Origin: Chelatococcus albus
Lineage (GTDB): Bacteria; Pseudomonadota; Alphaproteobacteria; Rhizobiales; Beijerinckiaceae
Length of the DNA: 64,000 bases
Direction of reading: 5' to 3'
Assembly (NCBI RefSeq): GCF_030067675.1
Contig: NZ_JASJEV010000001.1
Coordinates: forward strand, 634,309-698,308
Shown here: positions 53,180-62,352 of the stretch, piece after piece
Layout: every line of letters begins with the position of its first letter
Numbering within the stretch: position 1 is the stretch's first letter
Position numbers and translations under genes: made by a program
The notes under the pieces: model-generated
What the model was told of the DNA's origin: nothing
The model's input: the letters and a program-made list of their open reading frames with translations, nothing else
Databases searched by the model: none

Positions 53180-54505
53180 ATGCCTGTTCAGAAAAGGGCG
53201 GCAGCCGCGGAAGTCGGCGCGCCGCCGGCCGACACTCGCCATCGCCTCAAGTCCATATTCGGCGGGTCTATCGGCAATCTGGTCGAGTGGTATGACTGGT
53301 ACGTCTACGCGGCCTTTTCGCTTTATTTTGCCAAATCGTTCTTCCCGAACGGAGATGCTACAGCCCAACTGCTCAATACGGCCGCGGTCTTCGCTGTCGG
53401 TTTCCTCATGCGCCCGATCGGCGGCTGGCTCATGGGCCTCTATGCCGACCGCTACGGCCGCAAGGCGGCGCTCACCGCCTCGGTCGTGCTGATGTGCTTC
53501 GGCTCACTGATCATCGCGATGACACCGGCCTACGCCACGATCGGCATCCTCGCGCCGATCCTCCTCGTCGTGGCGCGCCTCCTCCAGGGTCTGAGCGTCG
53601 GCGGCGAGTACGGGACCAGCGCCACCTACCTGAGCGAGATGGCGACGAAGGAACGCCGCGGATTCTATTCGAGCTTCCAGTACGTGACGCTGATCATGGG
53701 TCAGCTTCTGGCGCTCGCTGTGCTGCTCCTCCTGCAGAAGGCATTCCTGACCCCGGCCGAGCTCGAAAGCTGGGGCTGGCGCATCCCCTTCTTCATCGGC
53801 GCGCTCTGCGCCGTCTGCGCCCTCTACCTGCGCCGCAACATCGAGGAAACGGAGGCCTTCACCGTCAAGAAGGCGCGGCAACCCAAGGAAAACCTCCTCA
53901 AGGCGCTGCTCAGGCACCCGCGCGAGATCCTGACGGTCATCGGGCTCACCCTCGGCGGCACGGTCGCGTTCTACACCTACACGACCTACATGCAGAAATT
54001 CCTGGTCAACACCGTGGGTCTGACCAAGGACCAGTCGACGCTGATCTCAGCCGCCGCCCTCTTCATCTTCATGCTGCTGCAGCCCGTCGTCGGCGCCCTC
54101 TCCGACCGCATCGGCCGCCGGCCGCTGCTCATCGCCTTCGGCGTGCTCGGCTCGCTCGCGACCGTGCCGCTGCTCACGACGCTGAGCCAGACCAAGGATG
54201 CCTGGACGGCGTTCTTCCTCATCATGGCGGCGCTCGTCATCGTTTCGGGCTACACCTCCATCAACGCCGTGGTGAAGGCGGAGCTGTTCCCGACCAACAT
54301 CCGCGCGCTCGGCGTCGGCCTGCCCTACGCGCTCACGGTCTCCATCTTCGGCGGAACGGCGGAGTATTTCGCCCTCCTGTTCAAGGACATGGGTCACGAG
54401 AGCGGGTTCTACTGGTACGTCACCGGCTGCATCGCCTTCTCGCTCGCGGTCTATGCCCTGATGCCCGACACGCGGAAGACGTCGCGCATCGACGCAGGCC
54501 ACTGA
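53180..54505 (+). CDS. MFS transporter, metabolite:H+ symporter (MHS) family
   Basis: A 441-residue permease with twelve membrane segments. The signature GGSIGNLVEWYDWYVYAAFSLYFAKSFFP marks the MHS branch (KgtP, ProP, CitA); RPIGGWLMGLYADRYGRK is the conserved loop 2-3 motif and DRIGRRPLL the second-half copy. Substrates are usually di- or tricarboxylates, proline or aromatic acids; here the mcc genes hint at an organic acid but do not prove it. AAGGAG lies six bases before the ATG at 53180. It is divergent from mccA. Confidence 0.92.
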   Translation: MPVQKRAAAAEVGAPPADTRHRLKSIFGGSIGNLVEWYDWYVYAAFSLYFAKSFFPNGDATAQLLNTAAVFAVGFLMRPIGGWLMGLYADRYGRKAALTASVVLMCFGSLIIAMTPAYATIGILAPILLVVARLLQGLSVGGEYGTSATYLSEMATKERRGFYSSFQYVTLIMGQLLALAVLLLLQKAFLTPAELESWGWRIPFFIGALCAVCALYLRRNIEETEAFTVKKARQPKENLLKALLRHPREILTVIGLTLGGTVAFYTYTTYMQKFLVNTVGLTKDQSTLISAAALFIFMLLQPVVGALSDRIGRRPLLIAFGVLGSLATVPLLTTLSQTKDAWTAFFLIMAALVIVSGYTSINAVVKAELFPTNIRALGVGLPYALTVSIFGGTAEYFALLFKDMGHESGFYWYVTGCIAFSLAVYALMPDTRKTSRIDAGH

Positions 54506-54524
54506 CGGGCCCGCCGCATCACAT

Positions 54525-54558
54525 GGAGGCGCGCGCCACGGCCCCGGCGCGTGCCTCC
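54525..54558. terminator. Bidirectional hairpin between convergent genes
   Basis: GGAGGCGCGCGCC (54525-54537) and GGCGCGTGCCTCC (54546-54558) pair over 13 bases with one G-T wobble and an 8-base loop. It lies between the ends of the MFS gene (rightward) and the methyltransferase gene (leftward). No T run is present, so termination is inferred from position and stability. Confidence 0.5.
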
Positions 54559-54605
54559 TTGCGCCCGGCCCCGCCGCCAGGCGCATGCATGGCGCGGGCG
54601 CCGGC

Positions 54606-55451
54606 TCAGGTCCGTATGACCGGGTCGGGCGACAGCCACCAGCCTTTCCCGGCAACGAGGCAGGTGTCCTCCACTCCAGGCTCGCCGCGATGCAGCGACC
54701 GGGCCTTGCGCAGCGCTGCCCGCGCCAGCGCGATGGCGACGGCCTCACCCTCCGCACGATCCGTCCCGCCGACGAGCGGAATGAAGGAGACGGGCTCCAG
54801 CACCTGCACCCTGAAGGCCGCGCCACAGCGCTCAAGCCCCATGAGCACGCCCCGCCCGCGCGTGTCGGTCAGCGGAAAGACGAGGCGCCCGCCCTCCGTG
54901 AGGGCATCGAGCCAGGCCGGCAGCGGGCCGGTGGCGCCGGCGCAGACGTAGATCGCCTCGACCGGCGGCAGCAGCCCGAGGCAGTCCTCCGGACCGTGCA
55001 CCGTGACGTTGTCGCGATCGGCGAGGCAGATACGCGCCCGGGCCGCGAGATCGGCTTCGATCTCATAGGCGTCGATCCAACCGCGCGGCCCGACGATCTC
55101 GGCGATGATGGCGGTGTAGTAGCCCGTGCCGCAGCCGATGTGGGCGACGCGGTCGCCCCTGCGCAGCTTCAGGGCGTCGATGCCCCCGGCATGCAGGGAC
55201 GGCTCGCCATTGTTGATGCCGCGCATGGGGTCGAGCGCCACCAGCACGTCCTCGTAGATGTGCCGGGGATCGGCGTCGGCCGTACGCCAGTAGCCGAAGG
55301 CGCCGAGGACGATCCATGGCCCCGGCCCGAGAAAATCCTCGCGCGGCACCGAGGCGAAGGCGGCGACGATGCGCCGGTCGACCACGCGCTGCCGCGCCGC
55401 TATACGCTCGGCATAGCGCCGGCGCGCCTCCTCGACGGTCTCGGAGGGCAT
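54606..55451 (-). CDS. Protein-L-isoaspartate O-methyltransferase-like protein
   Basis: A 281-residue SAM-dependent methyltransferase of the PCMT family. The SAM-binding motif reads RVAHIGCGTGYYTAIIAEIVG, followed by the acidic end of strand 2 (DAYEIE); the N-terminal FASVPREDFL is typical of PCMT. It lacks the exact catalytic Ser/Thr loop text of E. coli Pcm and is 70 residues longer, so a different carboxyl or amino substrate is possible. The ATG at 55451 begins MPSETVEEARRR. It is last in a leftward run mccB-SDR-RidA-PCMT. Confidence 0.82.
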   Translation of the reverse strand: MPSETVEEARRRYAERIAARQRVVDRRIVAAFASVPREDFLGPGPWIVLGAFGYWRTADADPRHIYEDVLVALDPMRGINNGEPSLHAGGIDALKLRRGDRVAHIGCGTGYYTAIIAEIVGPRGWIDAYEIEADLAARARICLADRDNVTVHGPEDCLGLLPPVEAIYVCAGATGPLPAWLDALTEGGRLVFPLTDTRGRGVLMGLERCGAAFRVQVLEPVSFIPLVGGTDRAEGEAVAIALARAALRKARSLHRGEPGVEDTCLVAGKGWWLSPDPVIRT

Positions 55452-55550
55452 GGGCCCCTCCCCGGGAGCAGCGGCCCGCTGCGAGGGGAGAAGTCTACAT
55501 CCCCTCGCGGGAATGATCAGCGGCCCCTTCCGCATGGCGCGCAAGACGAA

Positions 55551-55584
55551 GGGCCGCCCTCCGGCCATCGCCGGAAGGCGGGCC
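55551..55584 (-). terminator. Probable terminator after the RidA gene
   Basis: On the minus strand, GGCCCGCCTTCCGGC and GCCGGAGGGCGGCCC pair with a GATG loop and one or two imperfect positions. It lies just past the RidA stop (55589), and is followed by a few scattered T residues. It may separate RidA from the methyltransferase gene. Confidence 0.45.
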
Positions 55585-55588
55585 GTCC

Positions 55589-55939
55589 TCAGCGCGCCGC
55601 CACCACCATGATCTCGACGAGATACTGCGGGGCGGCGAGCTTCGCCTCGACCGTGGCGCGCGCCGGCGTATGGCCCTGCGGCACCCAGGCGTCCCACACC
55701 GAGTTCATGGCGGCGAAGTCCTTGATGTCAGCGAGCCAGATATTGGCCTTGAGGATCTTCGTCTTGTCGGTCCCGGCCTTCTTCAGGGTCTCGTCGATCG
55801 AGGCGAGGATCTGCCGGGTCTGGCCGGCGGCGTCCTGCGTCGTGTCCTCGGCCACCTCGCCCGACAGGAAGACGAGATTGCCATAGGCGACCGCCTCGCT
55901 CATGCGCGGGCCGACGCCGATGCGTTCGATGGAAGACAT
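55589..55939 (-). CDS. RidA family protein
   Basis: A 116-residue RidA-family protein with the family's usual size. GPRMSEAVAYGNLVFLSGEVAEDT, QTRQILASIDETLKKAG and ARATVEAKLAAPQYLVEIMVVA follow the family order. The catalytic Arg, usually in an RxxV near the C-terminus, is here ARATV. It is distinct from the longer RidA homologue at 33593. GGAGAAGCGC precedes the ATG at 55939. The SDR gene is 77 bases upstream on the same strand. Confidence 0.92.
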   Translation of the reverse strand: MSSIERIGVGPRMSEAVAYGNLVFLSGEVAEDTTQDAAGQTRQILASIDETLKKAGTDKTKILKANIWLADIKDFAAMNSVWDAWVPQGHTPARATVEAKLAAPQYLVEIMVVAAR

Positions 55940-56016
55940 GCGCTTCTCCTTGTGCTGGAACGGCCCGCCGGAGGGCGCGCCGGGTATGAAGGGGATGGAA
56001 GGGAAGGAACGACCGG

Positions 56017-56775
56017 TCAACCGCGGCCGATATAGGGCATCTTGGTCGCCATCACCGTCATGAACTGGACATTCGCCTCGAGCGGCAGGCTCGCCATGTG
56101 CAACACGGCATTGGCCACATGCGCCGCGTCCATGAGCGGCTCGGCGCGGATGGAGCCGTCGGCCTGCGGCACGCCCTCGGCCATCTTCATGGCCATGTCG
56201 GTCGCGGCATTGCCGATGTCGATCTGCCCGCAGGCGATGTCATACTTGCGGCCGTCGAGGGAGGTCGAGCGCGTGAGGCCCGTGATGGCGTGCTTGGTCG
56301 CCGTGTAGGGCGCCGAGTTCGGCCGCGGCACCTGCGCCGAGACGGAGCCGTTGTTGATGATGCGCCCACCGCGAGGCGTCTGCTCCTTCATCAGCCTGAA
56401 GGCCTCCTGCGTGCACAGGAAGGGACCGGTGAGGTTGGTGTCGACCACGGTCTTCCACTGCTCGAAGGAAAGATCCTCGAGCGGCAGGCCGGGGGCGCTG
56501 ACGCCGGCATTGTTGAAGAGCACGTCGAGGCGGCCGAACCGCTCCCGGCAGGCGGCGAAGAGGGCCTTGACCGACGCCGGGTCGGTGACGTCGGCCGACA
56601 CCGCGAGCGCCCGCTCCCCTGGCGCGCCCGACAGCCTGATGGTCTCGTCGAGCGCATCCTTGCGCCGCCCGGCGAGAACCACCGAATAGCCGTCCTTCAG
56701 GAAGGCGATGGCCACCGCCCGTCCCACGCCGGAGCCCGCCCCCGTGATCAGCGCCACCTTGCCCTGCGATGCCAT
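56017..56775 (-). CDS. SDR family oxidoreductase
   Basis: A 252-residue short-chain dehydrogenase. The NAD(P)-binding motif [16 protein letters not shown] is at the N-terminus; [21 protein letters not shown], the catalytic Ser in NNGSVSAQ, and YTATK with the catalytic Tyr and Lys follow in order. The exact substrate cannot be told. GGGAG is nine bases before the ATG at 56775. It sits downstream of mccB in the same orientation, with a 180-base gap that shows no gene. Confidence 0.93.
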   Translation of the reverse strand: MASQGKVALITGAGSGVGRAVAIAFLKDGYSVVLAGRRKDALDETIRLSGAPGERALAVSADVTDPASVKALFAACRERFGRLDVLFNNAGVSAPGLPLEDLSFEQWKTVVDTNLTGPFLCTQEAFRLMKEQTPRGGRIINNGSVSAQVPRPNSAPYTATKHAITGLTRSTSLDGRKYDIACGQIDIGNAATDMAMKMAEGVPQADGSIRAEPLMDAAHVANAVLHMASLPLEANVQFMTVMATKMPYIGRG

Positions 56776-56955
56776 GCCGTTTCGCTCCCTGCACGTCGTT
56801 GGTGCGTCGATTCATGGAGAGATTAGCAGGGGGCTGCCCGGCGAATAGCCAAGCCGCCGCAACGCCTGCGCCCGGACCATGCCCCGCCGGCATGGGTGAG
56901 ATCGCGATGCGCCGCCCCTGTCTGGCCGCCCCGGTGGCAGGCGGGACGGCGGCGC

Positions 56956-58575
56956 CTACATCCTGAACACGCCGAAGCGCGTCTCCTCCACCGGTGCGTT
57001 GAGGCAGGCGGAGAAGGCGAGGCCGAGCACCCGGCGCGTCTCGGAGGGCAGGATGATGCCGTCGTCCCAGAGCCGCGCGGTCGCGTAGTAGGGGCTGCCC
57101 TCTTCCTCGTAGCGCGCCCGGATGGGCGCCTTGAAATGCTCCTCCTCCTCGGCGCTCCAGGCTTTGCCCTCGGCCTCGAGGTTGTCGCGCTTGACCGTGG
57201 CCAGCACGCTCGCCGCCTGCTCGCCGCCCATGACGGAGATGCGACTGTTTGGCCAGGTGAAGAGGAAGCGGGGCGAATAGGCACGCCCGCACATGCCGTA
57301 GTTGCCGGCGCCGAAGGAGCCGCCGACGAGGACCGTGATCTTCGGCACGCGCGCGCAGGCGACCGCGGTGACGAGCTTCGCCCCGTCCTTGGCGATGCCT
57401 CCGGCCTCGTACTGCCGGCCGACCATGAAGCCCGAGATGTTCTGCAGGAAGAGCAGCGGAATGCGCCGCTGGCAGCACAGCTCGATGAAATGCGCGCCCT
57501 TGAGGGCCGATTCGGAAAAGAGGATGCCGTTGTTGGCGATGATGCCGACGGGCACGCCCCAGATGCGTGCGAAGCCCGTGACGAGCGTCGTTCCATAGAG
57601 GCGCTTGAACTCGTCGAATTCGGAGCCGTCGACAATGCGGGCGATCACCTCCCGGATGTCGTACTGCTTCTTCAGGTCGGTGGGCACGAGCCCTTCGAGC
57701 TCGGCGACGTCGAGCTTCGGCTCCACCGGATCGGCGAGCGCGATGTCGGTGGCCTTCGTCGTATTGAGGTTGGCCACGATGCGCCGGGCGAGCGCGAGCG
57801 CATGCACGTCATCGGTGGCGTAATGGTCCGCGACGCCCGACTGGCGGGCGTGCACGTCCGCCCCGCCAAGATCTTCGGCCGAAACGACCTCGCCCGTCGC
57901 CGCCTTCACCAGCGGCGGCCCCCCGAGGAAGATCGTGCCCTGACGCCGCACGATGATGGTCTCGTCCGACATCGCCGGCACATAGGCGCCGCCGGCCGTG
58001 CACGAGCCCATGACGACGGCGATCTGCGGAATGCCAAGCGAGGAGAGCGTCGCCTGGTTGTAGAAGATGCGGCCGAAATGCTCCCGGTCCGGGAAGACCT
58101 CGGTCTGATGCGGCAGGTTCGCCCCGCCGGAATCGACGAGATAGACGCAGGGCAGCCGGTTCTCGCGCGCGATTTCCTGCGCGCGCAGGTGCTTCTTGAC
58201 GGTGAGCGGGTAGTAGGTGCCACCCTTGATGGTCGAGTCGTTGCACACGACCATGACCTCGCGGCCCTCGACGCGACCGATGCCGGTGATGAGGCCCGCG
58301 CCGTGGATGGCGTCGCCGTACATCCCGTGCGCGGCAAGCGGCGCGACTTCGAGGAAGGGCGAGCCGGGATCGATGAGCCGCATGACACGCTCGCGCGGCA
58401 GGAGCTTGCCGCGGGCAAGATGGCGCTCGCGCGCCTTCGGCGGGCCGCCGGCGGCTACCTCGGCCCTGCGCGCCTGCAGCTCCTCGCGTAGCACCGCCCA
58501 GGCTTCGCGGTTGGCCCGGAACTCGTCGGAATGCGGATCGACCGTGGTGGTGAGCGCCGGCACGTCGCCTCCCAT
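56956..58575 (-). CDS. mccB: 3-methylcrotonyl-CoA carboxylase carboxyltransferase subunit
   Basis: A 539-residue carboxyltransferase subunit. [67 protein letters not shown] in pieces, and [30 protein letters not shown] all point to MccB, which carboxylates 3-methylcrotonyl-CoA in leucine degradation, rather than PccB. The family usually lies beside an isovaleryl-CoA dehydrogenase; here lipB is upstream and an SDR downstream, and mccA is 4 kb away. Confidence 0.94.
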   Translation of the reverse strand: MGGDVPALTTTVDPHSDEFRANREAWAVLREELQARRAEVAAGGPPKARERHLARGKLLPRERVMRLIDPGSPFLEVAPLAAHGMYGDAIHGAGLITGIGRVEGREVMVVCNDSTIKGGTYYPLTVKKHLRAQEIARENRLPCVYLVDSGGANLPHQTEVFPDREHFGRIFYNQATLSSLGIPQIAVVMGSCTAGGAYVPAMSDETIIVRRQGTIFLGGPPLVKAATGEVVSAEDLGGADVHARQSGVADHYATDDVHALALARRIVANLNTTKATDIALADPVEPKLDVAELEGLVPTDLKKQYDIREVIARIVDGSEFDEFKRLYGTTLVTGFARIWGVPVGIIANNGILFSESALKGAHFIELCCQRRIPLLFLQNISGFMVGRQYEAGGIAKDGAKLVTAVACARVPKITVLVGGSFGAGNYGMCGRAYSPRFLFTWPNSRISVMGGEQAASVLATVKRDNLEAEGKAWSAEEEEHFKAPIRARYEEEGSPYYATARLWDDGIILPSETRRVLGLAFSACLNAPVEETRFGVFRM

Positions 58576-58687
58576 CGCGCAAATCAGGGTTTCCCGTTGC
58601 GGCGGACTATGACGTGCGGGCGCCCGGGCGGCAACGTGCGGCGATGCGAAGACGCTGTGCGCCGCCAGCGGCGCGCCGCCTCGCCGA

Positions 58688-59398
58688 CTAGCCGCCGACC
58701 GCCACCGTTTCGCCGAAGATGCGCTCGAAGGAGGCGCGCATCACCGAATCGACCTCCGGCATGGTCACCGGAATGCCGAGATCGACGAGGCTCGTGACGC
58801 CGTGCTGGCGCACGCCGCAGGGCACGATCCCGCAGAAATGCGTGAGATCCGGCTCGATGTTGAGCGCGATGCCGTGGAAGGTCACCCACTGCCGCACCCG
58901 GATTCCGATGGCGGCGATCTTGTCCTCGGCGAGCGCCCCCTTCTCCGGCCGGCGCACCCACACGCCGACCCGGTCCTCGCGCCGTTCGCCGCGCACGTTG
59001 TAGGCGGCGAGCGTGTCGATGAGCCAGGCTTCGAGCGCCGCCACGTAGCGGCGCAGGTCAGGCGCCCGGCGCTTGAGGTCAAGCATGACATAGGCCACAC
59101 GCTGGCCCGGCCCGTGATAGGTGAACTGGCCGCCGCGGCCGGAGCGGTAGACCGGGAAGCGGTCGGGCTCGACGAGGTCTTCGTCCCGCGCCGAGGTGCC
59201 GGCGGTATAGAGCGGCGGATGTTCGAGGAGCCAGACGCGCTCGGCCGCCCGGCCGGCCGCGATCAGGGCGACCCGCTCCTCCATGGCGGCGACGGCGGTC
59301 TCGTAGTCGACGAGCCCGTCGCTCACCAGCCATTCCACCGGACGCCCGCCGTCTCGGGGAAGCAATGCCGCAGTGAGCCCGTCGCGCGCGTTAACCAA
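58688..59398 (-). CDS. lipB: Octanoyl-[acyl-carrier-protein]:protein octanoyltransferase
   Basis: LipB transfers octanoate from ACP to lipoyl domains. The 236-residue protein has [11 protein letters not shown], the [21 protein letters not shown] block, the catalytic Lys in [16 protein letters not shown] and the catalytic Cys in [15 protein letters not shown]. The first in-frame start with a plausible binding site (AGGGTG) is TTG at 59398; GTG codons ~20 residues later are alternatives. It diverges from the FliN-like gene. Confidence 0.95.
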   Translation of the reverse strand: MVNARDGLTAALLPRDGGRPVEWLVSDGLVDYETAVAAMEERVALIAAGRAAERVWLLEHPPLYTAGTSARDEDLVEPDRFPVYRSGRGGQFTYHGPGQRVAYVMLDLKRRAPDLRRYVAALEAWLIDTLAAYNVRGERREDRVGVWVRRPEKGALAEDKIAAIGIRVRQWVTFHGIALNIEPDLTHFCGIVPCGVRQHGVTSLVDLGIPVTMPEVDSVMRASFERIFGETVAVGG

Positions 59399-59472
59399 TG
59401 GTTCACCCTGTTTTGATGTTGTGCTCGACGAGCACCGGCCGCCCCTGCGGCTGCAGGCTGGAGGTGGGTTTC

Positions 59473-59718
59473 GTGGCTTCTCTCGACAAGATCGATCTCG
59501 ACGTCACCGTGGTCCTCGGCACGGCGCGCATGCCCATCCACAAGCTCCTGCGCATGGGCCGCGGTGCCATCATCGAGCTCGAGACGCCCGAGAACGATGC
59601 GGTTGAAATCCTTGCCAACGGCCATCCCATCGCCCGTGGCGAGGTTGTCGTCAACGGCACGCACATTGCCGTCGAGGTCAAGGAACTCATCCGCAAGCCC
59701 GAGGTCATCGCCCGCTGA
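59473..59718 (+). CDS. fliN: FliN/SpoA-domain flagellar motor switch protein
   Basis: An 81-residue single SpoA (C-ring) domain: [44 protein letters not shown] and [17 protein letters not shown] match FliN in order and spacing. The start is GTG at 59473, six bases after a strong GGAGGTG; a longer form beginning at 59398 has poor sequence. No other flagellar gene is nearby, so this may be a second FliN copy or the only one displaced from the cluster. A leucine tRNA gene follows. Confidence 0.88.
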   Translation: MASLDKIDLDVTVVLGTARMPIHKLLRMGRGAIIELETPENDAVEILANGHPIARGEVVVNGTHIAVEVKELIRKPEVIAR

Positions 59719-59831
59719 GGACGACGTTGCCCACAGGCCGCGCGAGAGCCCTTTCGACGCACTTGTGGACCCGACATCGATCTGTTACACCCCCGCTCGC
59801 TTCGGCGGGACAGCCTGAACGAAGCGCTCCC

Positions 59832-59916
59832 GCGGCCGTGGCGGAATTGGTAGACGCGCTAGCTTGAGGTGCTAGTTGGGCAACCAGTGGAGGTTCGAGT
59901 CCTCTCGGCCGCACCA
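59832..59916 (+). tRNA. tRNA-Leu(GAG)
   Basis: The acceptor stem GCGGCCG pairs with CGGCCGC, and CCA is encoded in the DNA. The anticodon arm CTAGC-TTGAGGT-GCTAG gives anticodon GAG, which reads CUC/CUU. A long variable arm (TTGGGCAACCA region) and TTCGAGTC in the T arm fit a class II leucine tRNA. Confidence 0.97.
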
Positions 59917-59943
59917 AAGTTTCTCCCGAGCCTCGCGGCTCCG

Positions 59944-59975
59944 AACGGCGGCTCTTACGGCCGCCGTTTCGTTTT
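59944..59975 (+). terminator. Rho-independent terminator of tRNA-Leu
   Basis: AACGGCGGC and GCCGCCGTT form a perfect 9-bp stem with a TCTTACG loop, followed by TCGTTTT. It begins 27 bases after the encoded CCA end. Confidence 0.8.
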
Positions 59976-60106
59976 CCGCGCCGCGCACACGCGCGCCCGA
60001 GCCCGAACGGTTGCATGCGAAACCGTTCATCGCGAGTTCAAGCGGGTGCTCCTAGCCTCCTGCGCATGTCGGCCCATCCGACACCATCTCCACGAGGAGA
60101 ATCACC

Positions 60107-60490
60107 ATGCGCAAGCTCAGTCTCGGAACGCTCGCCACGCTCGGCCTGCTGATCGCCTCGCCGGCCTTAGCCCAGACGACGGCACCGGCCACCCCGGCGA
60201 CGCCGGCCAAGCCGCCGGCGGGCACCATGGCTCCGGCTGCGCCCGCGACGGCGCCCAAGCCCGCGACGGCCCCGGCCACCACGGCGAAGCCGGCCGAAAC
60301 CCTCCTCGACATCAACTCCGCATCGCTCGCCGAACTCGAGGCCCTGCCCGGCATCGGCAAGGTGCGGGCCGAGGCGATCATCAAGGGCCGGCCCTACAAG
60401 GGCAAGGACGAACTCGTGCAGAAGAAGATCGTGCCCGAGAGCGTCTACAAGGAGATCAAGGACAAGATCATCGCCAAGCAGAAGTCCTGA
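60107..60490 (+). CDS. Secreted helix-hairpin-helix (ComEA-like) protein
   Basis: A 127-residue periplasmic protein. A signal peptide (LGTLATLGLLIASPALA) precedes a Pro/Ala/Thr-rich linker, then a helix-hairpin-helix DNA-binding motif: DINSASLAELEALPGIGKVRAEAIIKGRP, then KGKDELVQKKIVPESVYKEIKDKI. This is the ComEA-type HhH fold but the protein is short and lacks a membrane anchor, so a DNA-uptake role is only possible, helped by dprA at 11.6 kb. GAGGAGA is six bases before the ATG at 60107. Confidence 0.9.
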   Translation: MRKLSLGTLATLGLLIASPALAQTTAPATPATPAKPPAGTMAPAAPATAPKPATAPATTAKPAETLLDINSASLAELEALPGIGKVRAEAIIKGRPYKGKDELVQKKIVPESVYKEIKDKIIAKQKS

Positions 60491-60516
60491 TCGGGTGCTT
60501 CCGATGCGACACAGAT

Positions 60517-60548
60517 GGGAAACGGCAGCCCCACGGCCGCCGTTTCCC
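60517..60548. terminator. Strong hairpin after the helix-hairpin-helix gene
   Basis: GGGAAACGGC (60517-60526) and GCCGTTTCCC (60539-60548) are perfectly complementary, and the stem can extend three more bases with one mismatch. It begins 27 bases past the stop codon. There is no T run, so it could be a terminator or a transcript-stabilising hairpin. Confidence 0.5.
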
Positions 60549-60652
60549 TGCCGGCGCCCCGTGCCCGCCCGTCGCCGGGGACGCTGGACATAATCGTGCC
60601 ACAAGCGTGGTGTCTTGCGCGCCCTCCCGCCAGGACCAGCCGCAAGCCCACG

Positions 60653-61219
60653 ATGCGCCGCACGAAACTCCTCGCCGCCCCCCTCTTCCTCTCCCTCGCG
60701 GCCTGCTCCGGCCTGGTCGACGGCACGCGGCTGAAGGTCGAATCGGTCGATTCGCGCGATGCACCGGCAGCAGCGGCCACGATCTCGCGCTTCCGCGCCT
60801 CCCAGGGACTCGGCGCCGTGAAGGTCGACGACGTCCTGAACGCGGCGGCCAGGCAGCAGGCCGAGGCGATGGCCGCGAACGGCAAGCTGTCGCACAACGT
60901 CGCCGGGAGCTTCGACAGCCGCATGCAGGCGATGGGCTTCAAGTGGGGCTACAGCGCCGAGAACCTCGGCATGGGCTACGACGACCTCGCCGAGGCGGTC
61001 GCGGGCTGGCAGGCGTCCCCCGGCCACCGCAAGAACCTGCTCATGCCGCAGGCGACGCGCATCGGCCTCGCCCGCGCCCGTTCCGGCCGCACCAACTACT
61101 GGGCGCTCGTGCTGGCGAGCCCCGACATGACGCCCGACGGTCGCCCCAAGGTCGCCGAAGCCGGCAACCCTCGATCCGCGCCGTTCTCCTGGGGCAGCGG
61201 CTTCGTCGCCCACCGCTGA
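60653..61219 (+). CDS. CAP (SCP-like) domain lipoprotein
   Basis: A 188-residue lipoprotein. The signal peptide ends in a lipobox LAAC (LFLSLAACSG), so the mature N-terminal Cys would be lipidated. The rest is a CAP/SCP-like domain: LNAAARQQAEAMAANGKLSHNV, AENLGMGYDDLAEAVAGWQASPGHRKNLL and NYWALVLA. The His/Glu-type cavity residues (SHNV, GHRK) are present. Functions of bacterial CAP proteins are mostly unknown. The ATG at 60653 begins MRRTKLLAAP. It converges on the metal-efflux operon. Confidence 0.92.
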   Translation: MRRTKLLAAPLFLSLAACSGLVDGTRLKVESVDSRDAPAAAATISRFRASQGLGAVKVDDVLNAAARQQAEAMAANGKLSHNVAGSFDSRMQAMGFKWGYSAENLGMGYDDLAEAVAGWQASPGHRKNLLMPQATRIGLARARSGRTNYWALVLASPDMTPDGRPKVAEAGNPRSAPFSWGSGFVAHR

Positions 61220-61249
61220 CGACGCGGCGGCCGCGCGCCGCCGCCCGCC

Positions 61250-62065
61250 TCAGACGAGGCCGAGATCGGCAAGCCCCTTGCCGGCCATGACGACGCCGAC
61301 GAGGAAGACGATCGCCGCCGACACGAACGGCAGGCGCCCGGCCCAGGCGTCGAAGCCGCGCCAGCGCCGCGTGACGGTCTGCGCGCCGACCGCCGCGGCG
61401 ACGCCAACGCCGACGAGCGTCACGGCAAGGCCGGTGCTGAAGGCGGCGACCATGGCGACGCCGAGCGCGAAGGCCTTGAGGTGCAGGCAGACAAGCAGCA
61501 CCGCGATGGCCGAGGGACAGGGCAGGAGACCGCCCGTGAAGCCGAACCAGGCGATGTCGAAGGGCCCCACCGGCCGTCCCGCATAACGGCGGCCGATGTT
61601 CGCGACCTCGCCATGATGGTGGTCGTGATGCCGCCGGTCAGTGGAGACGGCATCACCCTCGCCGGCCGCCATGCCCCCCGCATGATGATGATGGGGATGA
61701 TGGTGATGGCCGTGATGATCGTCCCCGCTCCACAGCGGCCAGAAGAGCCGCAGGGCAAGGGCGATGACGAGCAGGCCGGAGGCGAGCATGAGCCACGGTT
61801 CGGCCTGTTCCATCACGAGCTTCTCGCCGAGGCTCAATCCGAGCAGCGCCAGACCCCAGACGATGATGGTATGGCCGACGGCCGCCGCAAGGCCGAGCAG
61901 GATCGCCTGCCCCGGCGTGCCGCGGATCGCGACGATGAAGGCCGCCATCAGCGATTTGGCGTGCCCCGGCTCCAGCGCGTGCAGCGCCCCGAGCAAGAGC
62001 GCGGCCGGCAGGAAGAGCCACGGGTTGCCCGCTCCCGAAGAGATGATGCTGGCGATATCCGGCAC
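61250..62065 (-). CDS. rcnA: NicO/RcnA-type nickel/cobalt efflux transporter
   Basis: A 271-residue membrane protein with six or so hydrophobic segments. LGALHALEPGHAKSLMAAFIVAIRGTP carries the metal-site H-x-x-x-PGHxK pattern; a very His-rich cytoplasmic loop (HHHHPHHHH and RRHHDHHHG regions) is typical of RcnA, and FTGGLLPCPSAIAVLL follows. The start is GTG at 62065, five bases after AGAGG. It lies 22 bases downstream of the RcnR-like repressor gene, so the two form an rcnRA-type operon controlled by the palindrome at 62353. Confidence 0.92.
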   Translation of the reverse strand: MPDIASIISSGAGNPWLFLPAALLLGALHALEPGHAKSLMAAFIVAIRGTPGQAILLGLAAAVGHTIIVWGLALLGLSLGEKLVMEQAEPWLMLASGLLVIALALRLFWPLWSGDDHHGHHHHPHHHHAGGMAAGEGDAVSTDRRHHDHHHGEVANIGRRYAGRPVGPFDIAWFGFTGGLLPCPSAIAVLLVCLHLKAFALGVAMVAAFSTGLAVTLVGVGVAAAVGAQTVTRRWRGFDAWAGRLPFVSAAIVFLVGVVMAGKGLADLGLV

Positions 62066-62087
62066 GCCGACCTCTCGCGTCCTGCTG

Positions 62088-62348
62088 TCACAGATATTTG
62101 GCGAGCGCCCGCAGGTCGGCGAGGCGCGTCCGTGCCTCGCCGCCGCCTGCGGCATCGTCGAGCCAGTGCTCGATGTGGTGGTGGATCAGCTCGCGTTTGG
62201 CGTTGGCGACCGCGCTCTCGACGGCGTGGAGCTGCTGGCTGAGGGCGACGCAATCCCGCCCTTCCTCGATCATGGCGATGACCGAGCGCAGATGCCCTTC
62301 CGCCCGTTTCAGGCGCGCGACAATGCCTGGATAGTCCGCATGGCTCAT
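62088..62348 (-). CDS. rcnR: Metal-sensing repressor of the RcnR/CsoR family
   Basis: An 86-residue all-helical repressor. Metal ligands of RcnR are visible: His3 (MSH), Cys33 (EEGRDCVALSQQL) and the His cluster 56-58/61 (IHHHIEH), which fits RcnR/FrmR-like sensors more than copper-sensing CsoR. The ATG at 62348 is preferred to that at 62354, since the latter is inside the operator palindrome and MSH matches the family start. It controls the downstream rcnA-like gene. Confidence 0.9.
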   Translation of the reverse strand: MSHADYPGIVARLKRAEGHLRSVIAMIEEGRDCVALSQQLHAVESAVANAKRELIHHHIEHWLDDAAGGGEARTRLADLRALAKYL

Positions 62349-62352
62349 GACC

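Noticed and set aside
51087-53492. An ~800-codon open frame antisense to mccA.
   Set aside because: mccA carries complete biotin carboxylase and biotin-carrier motifs on the minus strand; the antisense frame reads as a His/Arg/Ala-rich shadow.
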